Source: Mikania micrantha (taxonomy: Eukaryota; Streptophyta; Magnoliopsida; Asterales; Asteraceae). Taken from it: a DNA stretch of 64,000 bases. The translations under genes and the position numbers were made by a program. Under the pieces are notes generated by a model. That model had not been told where the DNA came from and did not search any database. It saw only the letters and a program-made list of their open reading frames with translations. Positions 45,005-55,000 of this stretch are shown here, piece by piece; within the stretch, counting starts at the first letter, position 1; every line of letters starts with the position of its first letter. The stretch spans positions 66,682,639 to 66,746,638 of the forward strand of contig CM018680.1 of assembly GCA_009363875.1 (NCBI GenBank). Direction: 5' to 3'.

Positions 45005-46775
45005 GGCCTGGTGCACTCTAATCTTCATATTAAGATTCTTTAAGACAATGCGCAGCACCAGCCCCGCCCGGTCCGCGGCCCTGCCCCCGCTCCCCGCTGT
45101 GGATCACGTTTTCTGATTGGGCCACGTGGATATAGCCGTTTCCAACGGCTAGATTCTTAAAAAAAAAATAACCCACCATATAAATACCTCTATTACTTCA
45201 ACAAAAAAAATCACCACATTCTCTTCATCTTTCATCTTTCTCTCTATATTTAAAAAAAAAACTTACAAACATGAATCCAAAGTCTAACAATCCAAATCCC
45301 GAATTCAACCCGTTCTCGTACGATCCCGAATCATTTCGTAATTTATTGGTTCAACTACAACAAAACCCGAGCACCCAACAATTCCAACAACAAAACCCAA
45401 ATTTTCAATTTACACAACAAAACCCGAACTTCCAAGCCAGTTTTGCTTCCTACTCCCAACCCCGTTACGAATCAGATTTCGTGTCACCGAGTCAATTTGA
45501 AAACGAAGTCATGCCGGAGACACAAGACACTAAAAACGCAATAAAAAAGGAAAGAAAAACAAACAGTCGGCCGGAACCGGGCCGAGTAAGGTCCAATAGC
45601 ACCGAAACCGTGGACCCCCGATGAATAAATCGCTCTCGGAAAATGCTACATGGACGAATCCGAGAACAAAACCAAAGGTAAAAATTTTTATTTAGTTTTT
45701 GTTATTTATTTTTTTAAAGTGTATATATTTGTTGTTATAAATTCTTTTAAGTGTTATTATTTTTTTTTGTAGATAATTCGCAAAAACGCGAAATTTTTTG
45801 GAAAAAAGTTGCCGTTACTTGTTACAATATGATGGGCTTCGATGCCGAATACCGCACATACCCTCAATTAAATTCAAAGTGGAAGGATATGTGCAGCAAG
45901 TTAACGAAGTTTAGTGGCATCTATAGCAACTGTGCCAACAACTGAAAAAGCGAAAGGAGCGACGAGAACGTCTTGAAATGGGCCGAAAAGGAATACCAAC
46001 TAAAGAGTAACGGGCAAACATTTAACCATTACCACGTTTGGGTCGCGATAAAAAACTCGCCAAAATTCCGTGTTCTTTGCCAAGAAGGTAACGAGGTGCA
46101 AGGTTCTTCAAAAATAGTCAAAAACTTCGAGTCGAATGAGTATTCGCCGGGAGGTTCGACCACCCATACAAATTACGCGGTTAACCTCGAGGATGACGAG
46201 GAAGAAGACGAGTTTGACATCCCCCGGAAGCGGTTAGACCGACAGGGCGAGATACAACAAAACGGGCTTCCTCTTCGAGTCGTCAAACAGTCTCCTCTAT
46301 CCCGACAACAATCGATCTCGCTGATCAACTCCAAGCTTTCACGAGTTTTCAAAAACAAAAATACGAGGATAAGAAAAAAATGAAAGAAATAAAGCTTCAA
46401 ATTCACCATGAGAAGACTCTCCGAGCCGACCTCAGAACGATGGAGGCTTTGTCTCTAGAAGAACTCGAATCATAAAAAAATTGAAAAAGAAAATCTTCGA
46501 TAAATATCGTTAACTTGTATTTTTTATTTGAATTGTTTTTTTTTCAATGGTTTAATTAAATATTAAAGTTTTTATAATATTATTTCTTTTATTTTTAGTT
46601 TGCAACAAAAAAAATTAATCAATTAAATTTAAATTTTGTTGATGATGTGGAATAGTGGGGAAGGGTTTTCAGTGAGATGACCACTGTGAGGTTTTAAGGT
46701 TTTCAGTGGGATGATGACGTGACAGGAAATTTTGGTGGGGAGGGATTTTCAATGGGGTGGCCGCTGTGGATAGCC
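45005..46775 (+). mobile_element. Harbinger-like element carrying only a Myb-like gene
   Basis: The termini read TTAGGCCTGGTG at the left and ATAGCCTAA at the right, compatible with short inverted repeats next to a TWA target, though a clean 3-bp duplication is not certain. GC-rich subterminal DNA with CGCTGTGGAT/CCGCTGTGGATA words lies at both ends. It holds a broken Myb/SANT-like gene and no DDE transposase, so it would be non-autonomous. Confidence 0.5.
45271..46475 (+). pseudogene. Myb/SANT-like protein (Harbinger ORF1 type), decayed
   Basis: It starts MNPKSNNPNPEFNPFSYDPE with a Gln/Asn-rich leader. A trihelix-like core follows, recognisable as WTPDE ... CYMDESENKTK, an intron (GT 45677 to AG 45772), then QKREIFWKKVAVTCYNMMGF, YPQLNSKWKDMCSKLTKFSG and later VLKWAEKEYQ. 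This is the plant Myb/SANT-like family that partners Harbinger transposases in DNA binding. Lesions are a frameshift just before WTPDE (about 45600-45612), TAA at 45626-45628, TGA at 45943-45945, and a second frameshift near 46310. The expected charged coiled tail (EDKKKMKEIKLQIHHEKTLR) runs to a stop at 46473-46475. Confidence 0.75.
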
Positions 46776-47769
46776 TAATAGTTGACCTAAAAAAGCTTGG
46801 CTTAGATTTGAAACTGAGCCTACTTGCCTAGTCAGGGCCGGCCCATTAAGCTTATTGGGCCAAGCTAGGGCTTGGGGCCACCCAAAAATTAGGGCCCCCA
46901 ATTTTTTAAAAAAGTGTTTATATATATTTCACGTATTAGGCCACTTAATAGTATTTTTTGATTGTTCTTTAGAATTCAGCTGGGCTGAAGGGCCCAACCG
47001 CGTTTTTCACGGCCTGTTGGACGATTAAATATGTCATTAAAGTAATAAAGCGGCAAGTGGGATTGGGCGAAGGAAAAAAAAAGCTGTAAACGTCCTATTT
47101 ACCGAAGGATCTGAAAGGGCCCAACCGGAAATAAGTATTGGGAATCACATTTTTCTGAGGGAAAAAAAGCGGTAAACGGAAGTGAGCGGCGACTCTGGAA
47201 AATGGGGATTGGGAATCGCGAACGTCCGATTGACGATTGGCCGGGAGACCGGACTTCGGAGATCGAAGGGTCGATCGTCTCATCGTCTGGACGTCTACAC
47301 TCTACAGTTACTCGTGATATAGTCGTTGAGTCGGACTAACAGAGGTAAAGTCGTAAAGATCGATCCGATTACATTTGTTTTCCGTTTATAGATTCCAATC
47401 TGATTCCGATTACAATCACAAAATCACCTATTACATTTAATTTCCGATTAGGCGTGAGGCAGGCGATCAGCCATTTAGCCGGCCGACCGGCGATCGGGAC
47501 AGGCGGACTGCTCAGGGGCGGCTATCAGCTAAGAGCTCAGGACCTCAGGTATTGTTCTGCGTTGTTTTTTTTAGCCTCGGAGCTCTGGCCTCTGTTTCTG
47601 GTTTTTTGCAATTTGATCATTGATGCTAGTCAAATGTGTTTCTGTGTTTGGCCTTTGTGTGACTGTGTTTGGTTTTGGTAGCTTAGTAAATATTAACTGG
47701 TTATTGACTTATTGGTAGTATTTGACATTGTTAATTTGAGTTTTGTTAGGCTGTTAGCTTAGCGATTGA

Positions 47770-47808
47770 CTAATTGTTATTTGTTAATAATTAACAAATA
47801 ACAATTAG
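47770..47808. repeat. Perfect 39-bp palindrome
   Basis: Two 19-base arms (CTAATTGTTATTTGTTAAT and its complement) surround a single base. It lies within the small hAT element, in the intron-like part upstream of the captured exon. Confidence 0.95.
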
Positions 47809-48004
47809 GTTATTTGACATTGGTAGCATTTGACATTGGTCGTTAACAGTTAGCTGGTAGTTAATAAATAAAACTTGTTACAAAACTGAAACTGTAAAAC
47901 TCAAACATTGATACCCAAAACCTATTAGTTTTCGCAAATCACATGAAACATGTCTATATTTAAAAAAAATAACTATTTGCATTGTATTATGGTCACTATT
48001 GTAG

Positions 48005-48208
48005 ATGGATATGAGCGGAGATCCGTTCGGAGTATTGGCAGCACATCCAATGTCCCCGTTGGTAACTCTTCACCACACCGATTACTTGGACCCCATTTTC
48101 CCAAATATGACAAATAGAGACGCTATACGCCATCTGTACGAATTCGTCAAGTTGCCGGTCCCAAACCCGGATAAAGGAGGAGTGTTTATAATTTTTAACA
48201 TAAAATGA
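48005..48208 (+). pseudogene. Captured exon fragment of a DUF604 (fringe-like glycosyltransferase) gene
   Basis: It encodes DPFGVLAAHPMSPLVTLHHT, DYLDPIFPNMTNRDAIRHLY and a short run to a stop. This matches the conserved block of plant DUF604 proteins (glycosyltransferase-31/fringe-like, Golgi type) around AHPxxPLVSLHH...PIFPN. A good acceptor (TATTGTAG) precedes it at 48004. Only one partial exon is present, so it cannot make an enzyme. The family call rests on motif memory. Confidence 0.7.
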
Positions 48209-48275
48209 ATATGGGGCCTCAAGTTTTTATTTCGCTTAGGGCCACCAAAAGGGTTGGGCCGGCCCTGTGCCTAGT

Positions 48276-48640
48276 TTTGGATTTTAAATAGACATGATTG
48301 TCTAAAAACAGTCTGCTCAACTCGACTAGATTTTCAAAATTGGTCGGGCTAGGTCTAACTTGATTTTGGCTTGGTTTGGTTTTAAAAATTAAAAGGAAAA
48401 AAAAAATGTTTTGTTACGAATGTAAAAATGATGGTGAATCTAGCTTAAAAGACTAAATGCTTTTAGCCGGTTAATGATCTCCATGTGACAATATGTGCAA
48501 AGTAGCCGTTGCTCCACGTTTCATTGTTTCTTACCATCGGATTGAATACTCACGTTCACATATATATTTTCATGAGCTAAGCCATATTCGACAAATTAGA
48601 GGTGATCATTATTATCGCTGCTTACCATTAAGACTTCATT
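48276..48640. other. Intergenic DNA, nothing recognised
   Basis: Short segment between the small hAT element and the next foldback cluster. No frame or repeat boundary could be supported. Confidence 0.5.
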
Positions 48641-48657
48641 ATATATATATATATATA

Positions 48658-49062
48658 GGGGTTGGATCCACTAAGAAGGGATTTTTGCCTAAGAAGAGTA
48701 AGAAGCAATAGAAATTTGACACGTGTCATCATAAAACAGTAATACAGTACAAAAAACGAAATACAGTACAAAAAGAAACAAAATCCAGTACAAAAAATCA
48801 AAAATCCAGTACAAAAAATCAAAAATCTAGTACCAAAAAAATCCAGTACAAAAAAAATAAAATATAGTACAAACAACAAAAATCTTATACAAAAAACCAC
48901 AAAAATCGAGTATAAAAAAATATATAACAAATCTAGTACAAAAAAAATAAAAATGTAGCATAAAAAATAAGATTTTATAATTAAATTATGTGACACGTGT
49001 AAAATTATTATTAGTTCTCACTCTTCTTACACAAAAAGCTCTTCTTATTTGATCCTTCCCCT
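48658..49062. mobile_element. Foldback element with AAAATCCAGTACAAA repeats
   Basis: This is the same family as 20414-20815 in the opposite orientation: AGGGGTTGGATCCACTAAG end, TGACACGTGTCA words in each arm, and a central array of TAC-AAAAA(A)TC units. It sits between (TA)n tracts at about 48640-48657 and 49063-49083. Confidence 0.8.
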
Positions 49063-49079
49063 ATATATATATATATATA

Positions 49080-49470
49080 TATAGGGGAAGGTTCCGTTGT
49101 TAACAAACTGTAATTGTGGTAACCCAAATAACCCTGCAAAAAATGTCTAAATCTTTGATTTTTTTTCATGGTCTATATTATACATATTTAGGGGGGTTTC
49201 TTTTTTGTGTTTTGGCTAATTCGTAAGGCAAATCGAATTTGCATCGGTGTAAATTCGATTTGCATTTCGCAATATTTAGAAAAGTGCAAAACTTTTACAC
49301 CGATGCAAATTTGATTTGCCTTGCGAATTAGCCAAAACACAAAAAAGAAACCCCTCTAAATATGTATAATAAAGACCATGAAAAAAAATCAAAGATTCGG
49401 CCATTTTTTGCAGGGTTATTTGGGTTACCACAATTAAGCAGGGTTCTCTTATTTGAATCAAATCCTATAT
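49080..49470. mobile_element. Foldback element (complete relative of 504-660)
   Basis: The arms pair around about 49275: AATTGTGGTAACCCAAATAA, GTGTTTTGGCTAATTCG and TTTGCATCGGTGTAAA with their complements. The left end motif is AGGGGAAGGTTC and the right is GAATCAAATCCTATA. A (TA)n tract lies on each side. Confidence 0.8.
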
Positions 49471-49487
49471 ATATATATATATATAGG

Positions 49488-49593
49488 ACGGTTATAATAC
49501 AAAGGATTTTAACGTGAGAAGCGTAGGAAGCCACAGGCTTTTGACATGTGTCATCAGGGTAAGAAGTAATATAGTCCATATATAATTACAGAC
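49488..49593. mobile_element. Left part of a foldback element split by the gypsy insertion
   Basis: It starts at a (TA)n tract. GTTATAATACAAAGGATTTT and GTGAGAAG pair with the complement near 59975-60012. The gypsy element begins directly after CAGAC (49589-49593). Confidence 0.7.
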
Positions 49594-52050
49594 TGTGAGG
49601 CCCCGAAACCGGGCACCTCACAGAGGTTGGTTTTCATCGTAACACATAGCTCTTAAACTAAAAACTTTCATAATCATGCAGCGGAAATGTAAACATAGTT
49701 TGATAAACAGGAATCAATAAAGTGTCTGTATCAAAACATATCGGATTTGCCAAAACCAATGGATCGTCTAACTTGATGCCCGAGCTCCATGCCTTCTCTT
49801 ATCGTACCTTCAACCTGACATACATGCTAAATCAAGTCAGCTTACGCTGGTGAGTTCTAGTTTTCATAAAACAACATTAAACATACTTAACATACACATC
49901 ATTTCATACACATAGTCCATAACCTTAGCACATAACATCCTTACATCATCATCATCATACGTTCCACTGTTACAATACGAACAGGGGGCTTATGCTTGCA
50001 CCAGGCTCCATACCCAGTTATAGTCGTGGTTGACTATCATACCCAGTTATAGTCGTGGTTGACTATCATACCCAGTTATAGTCGTGGTTGACTATCATAC
50101 CCAGTTATAGTCGTGGTTAACTATCATACCCAGTTATAGTCGTGGTTGACTATCATACCCAGTTATAGTCGTGGTTGACTATCATACCCAGTTATAGTCA
50201 TGGTTGACTATCATACCCAGTTATAGTCGTGGTTGACTATCATACCCAGTTATAGTCGTGGTTGACTATCATACCCAGTTATAGTCGTGGTTGACTATCA
50301 TACCCAGTTATAGTCATGGTTGACTATCATACCCAGTTATAGTCGTGGTTGACTATCATACCCAGTTATAGTCGTGGTTGACTATCATACCCAGTTATAG
50401 TCGTGGTTGACTATCATACCCACCCAGCACGAGAGCTGGTACATCTTTCATACTTATCCTATAACACGTATAGGAACATCGTTCGTTCGTCATACATGAT
50501 ATGCTAGCATTATATCATCTTTTACCATAATCATCATAACATTTACTGCTAGCATTATAACATCGTTCATAGCAGTCATCATGGCATCTTAGACATGTTA
50601 TACTAGCATCGTCTCATCATACCATCATAGCATACTGTCATCATGCACAGTTCATCATAACATACTAGCATCATCAGCATATCATAATATCATGTCATCA
50701 TGCCTACATATCATACTTCCATCCCAGCAACCTAGGATCCTGTCATACTCCTATAACTATTCTCATAGTTATCATCAAGAAGCATGTTATCATAAAGTCA
50801 TCATCATATCAAATGCTAGCATCATTTTCATGTCATGTTATTCATCATCATAATTCATTTCTCATGCATTCATCATACTTAACATACTTTCATGCATAGA
50901 TCATACTAGCACATACGCATGCATACATAGTCAGGGCATACCATCATTCATTCATCATCATAAGCACATAACATCATAACATAACCATAAGCATGTATGT
51001 CAGCCCAAAACAGTTAACATGAATTAGGGCGTCTAGAACTCACCTGATAGTAGACTCCTGTTAACCTTAGCCGAACTCCTTAGCTGGGGCCTTAAGGACC
51101 TATATCAGTTACATCATATCATCACATACCATCACATCACATACTTAGACTTAGAAATTATTCTAAGTCCTCATAGCCTACTAGTCCCCCTTTCTGAATC
51201 CAAGTTCTCGAAACTTAGCTAAGTGTTCGAAACCCTTGAAATTCGTTAAGTTCCCATGTACACGAATTGCCATGTACTCGAAACATCCCTTGTTCACGAA
51301 ATGCCCTGTACACGAAATTCCCAAAGTACACGAAACCTGATGTACTCGAACTGTTATGTGTATTCGAACTAGGGTACACGAAAGTACCGTATTCGAACTT
51401 CTTGTACTCGAAATGCTCTACTCGAAATGACCATACTCGAAATTCTAAGTATGATTTCGAGTACCCTTTGTGCAGGATTTCGTATACTCGTTACTGTCGT
51501 CTTTAAACATCTCAGAAATTCATCTAAGACCTTGGGGAGCTAGTTCTAGGTTCCTTATGTTGTTACCAACGTATTGGAACCTCAAAGTTATGAACTTTAT
51601 GCATAAAGGTGTGAGCTTTATGCATAAGTTCACCCTTTGTTTAACCATCCTAACTTTTGTATAAAAATCCAGCTTTCTATACATGAATCACTTACTTGAA
51701 GGTAGCTGATCCTCCTGGTAGAATCCCGTGCGTTTCCTACTTCGTTTGGTCGATCAAAGTTTGATTCTTGAAATTCTTGGACTTAAACTTCGTGTACTCG
51801 AGAGCAGATGAGCTTCCAGCCAAAAGTTCGCACATTTCCCAAGGCACTACTATTTATAGGAAGTGTCTTGTACTCGAAATTATGGATTTTCGAATACAGG
51901 CTTCGAGTACAGTGTACTCGAAATCCCAATGTCGAGTACACGAACCCGCAGCCCCAATTTGTTTATTTTTCGTCTATCTTACTTCGAGCTTGTTATTCGT
52001 TACCCATTTGTAAGTTCAAGTAACTTGTATTAAAATTTCGGGATGTTACA
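49594..52050 (-). repeat. 3' LTR (2457 bp)
   Basis: On the plus strand it runs from TGTGAGGCCCCGAAACC to CGGGATGTTACA. It holds 14 copies of a 29-bp minisatellite (50012-50417) and a block rich in GTACTCGAA/GTACACGAA words (51240-51480 and again near 51790-51950). Short frames inside are not genes. Confidence 0.95.
50012..50417. repeat. 29-bp minisatellite, 14 copies, stem-loop units
   Basis: The unit starts ACCCAGTTATAGTCGTGGTT and ends GACTATCAT. TATAGTC and GACTAT(C) are complementary, so each unit forms a six-pair hairpin with a GTGGTT loop. Copies differ only by G/A at the loop base and one GACT/AACT change. Confidence 0.97.
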
Positions 52051-52064
52051 AGTCTCCCCTCCTT
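52051..52064 (-). promoter_or_regulatory. Polypurine tract
   Basis: On the minus strand AAGGAGGGGAGACT abuts the 3' LTR, the position and composition expected of the plus-strand DNA synthesis primer in reverse transcription. Confidence 0.85.
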
Positions 52065-52094
52065 ACAATAGGTTTCGTCCCGAAACCTGCCTCG

Positions 52095-55000
52095 TTACAT
52101 ATCGAACAAATGAGGGTACATCTTCCTCATTTCGTCTTCCAATTCCCACGTCGTGTCTGAACCCTTCCGATGCTTCCACTGAACTCTTACTTGACGAACC
52201 GTTTTATTCCGTAGTTGCTTTTCCTTCGTATCTACGATGGCAACTGGTTCCTCAATGTAGTTCAGTCGATTATCTACCTCAATGTCATCTAAAGGAACAT
52301 GCGCCTGCTCGTCTGCCAAGCACTTCCTAAGATGCGACACGTGAAAGGTAGGATGAATCCCGTTCAGCTCCTCTGGTAGGTCCAGCCGATACGCGACCTT
52401 CCCTACCCTTGCCTTTATCGGAAATGGTCCAATGTACCTCGGACTCAACATGCCTCGCTTTCTGAATCGAATGATTCCCTTCCATGGTGATACTTTCAGC
52501 AACACTCGATCGCCAACATCAAACTCGATCGGTCTTCGGCGCTTGTCAGCGTAAGACTTTTGGCGATCTTGTGCAGCTTTCATACGTGCTTTTATCACCC
52601 GTAGCTTTTCTGCCATATCAATCACAGCAGCCTTGTTTCCCATTTCTTTCTGTCCAACTTCACCCCAGCATACCGGGGTTCTACATCGTCGTCCGTACAA
52701 CGCCTCATATGGGGGCATTCCGATAGTAGAGTGATAGCTGTTGTTATATGAAAACTCCACCAAGGGCAAGTGGTCATCCCAGCTTCCTCCAAAATCGATA
52801 ATGCACGCCCTAAGCATATCCTCCAACGTTTGGATAGTCCTTTCTGACTGTCCATCAGTCTGAGGGTGACAGGCGGTACTGATATTTAACCTCGTTCCCA
52901 TAGCATCATGAAACTGCTTCCAGAATCTGGAAGTAAACCTCGTATCCCGATCTGACACAATGGAGACAGGAACTCCATGTCTGGTCACAATCTCTTTTAC
53001 GAACAACTCAGACAACCTTTCGGACGTATACGTTTCCCTGATAGGGAGAAAGTGTGCACTCTTCGTCAGTCGGTCCACAATCACCCAAATGGTATCATGT
53101 CGCTTAGCTGTCTTTGGTAGCTTGGTAATGAAATCCATGGTGATGTGTTCCCATTTCCATTCCAGTACCTCTAGAGGTTGCACATATCCGTAGGGCTTCT
53201 GATGTTCAGCCTTCACTTGCGCACAAGTAAGACACCTGTTCACATACTGCATCACATTAAACTTCATGCCCGGCCACCAATAATCCTGTCGAAGATCTTG
53301 ATACATCTTCGTCGCACCGGGGTGTACCGAGTATCGTGACTTGTGGGCTTCATTTAAAATCCTCGCTCGAATGTCCCCATTTCTGGGCACCCACATTCGA
53401 CCGAATCGTAGCTTTATCCCATGGTCATTGTCTTCCAAGTTCTTGACTTGTCCGAAGACGCGTTCAAAACCCACATTCTCTTCTTTCAATCCCTCCTGTT
53501 GCGCCTGTTTGAGCTCGTTCAGAAAGTCTGGCGTTATCACCAAACTATACGATTTCACTCGTATGGCAGGATGATCGGTCTTGCGACTCAGAGCATCTGC
53601 CACCACATTGGCCTTTCCCGGGTGATATAGAATATCACAGTCATAATCCTTTAACAGCTCAAGCCATCGTCTCTGCCTCATATTCAAATCCTTTTGCTCG
53701 AAGAAATACTTCAAGCTCTTGTGGTCGGTATAGATGGTACTCCTTACTCCATACAAATAGTGCCTCCATATTTTCAATGCAAACACCACTGCAGCGAGTT
53801 CAAGATCGTGGGTCGGGTAGTTAGCCTCATGAATCTTTAGCTGGCGCGAAGCATAAGCTATCACCCTTCCCCTTTGCATTAGTACACATCCCAACCCTTG
53901 TCGTGACGCATCGGCATACACAACAAGATCATCATTCCCATCCGGCAGTGCTAGAACAGGAGCTTGGGTAAGTTTCTCCTTCAGCACTGAAAACGCTTGT
54001 TCTTGGTTTGGACCCCATTCATACTTTACGTCTTTCTTTGTAAGCTTCGTCAGCGGCGTCGCTATCTTGGAGAAGTCTTGAATAAATCTCCGATAGTAAC
54101 CGGCCAAACCAAGAAAACTGCGTACTTCCGTAGGTGACTTCGGAGGACTCCATTTCATAATCGTTTCAACTTTAGCTGGATCTACCATAATGCCTTCTGG
54201 GTTCACCACGTGACCCAGAAACTGTACCTCTCGTAGCCAGAAAGCGCATTTGGAGAACTTAGCATAAAGTTTCTCTTTCCTCAGGATCTCCAATACCTCA
54301 CGTACGTGGCAAGCATGGTCTCCCTCGTTCTTTGAATAAATCAAAATATCATCAATAAACACTATCACCGATCGGTCCAGCATCGGTCGACATACTCTGT
54401 TCATCAAATCCATAAATGCTGCAGGAGCATTCGTCAATCCAAACGACATAACGAGAAACTCGTAATGTCCATAACGCGTACGGAAAGCAGTCTTTGAAAT
54501 ATCCTGCTCTCGAACTTTCAACTGATGGTAACCGGATCGGAGATCAATCTTAGAGAACCAGCTTGCACCTTGCAATTGATCGAACAAATCGTCAATTCTG
54601 GGTAGAGGATATCTGTTCTTTACGGTCAACTTATTCAGTTCCCTGTAGTCGATACACATACGCATACTTCCATCCTTCTTCTTAACGAACAGCACCGGTG
54701 CTCCCCACGGAGAGACACTCGGTCGTATAAAACCTTTATCAAGGAGTTCTTGTAGCTGGGTCATCATTTCCTTCATCTCGGTTGGAGCTAAACGGTAAGG
54801 TGCTTTGGCAACGGGTTGTGCCCCCGGCACTAAGTCGATCTGGAACTCAATTTCCCGTTCGGGTGGTAATCCAGGCAATTCCTCAGGGAATACATCGGGG
54901 AAGTTACACACCACGGGAACATTATCAATCGTCCTCGTATCCATACGTTCCTCAATCGCGTAGGCCAAGTAGGCTACACACCCTCGCCGCATCATAACAT

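Larger units (their letters stand above)
46833..48267. mobile_element. Non-autonomous hAT element (Tip100-like ends)
   Basis: Inverted ends CAGGGCCGGCCC and GGGCCGGCCCTG are flanked by an exact 8-bp duplication TGCCTAGT (46825-46832 and 48268-48275). That is diagnostic of a hAT insertion of 1435 bp. There is no transposase. The interior includes a gene fragment (48005-48208) with its intron acceptor, and GC-rich DNA at 47050-47530 that may be captured promoter or leader sequence. Confidence 0.9.

Noticed and set aside
50012..50417. CRISPR-like direct repeats of 29 bp
   Set aside because: The repeats are directly adjacent with no spacers, lie in an LTR of a plant retrotransposon, and no cas-type gene exists.
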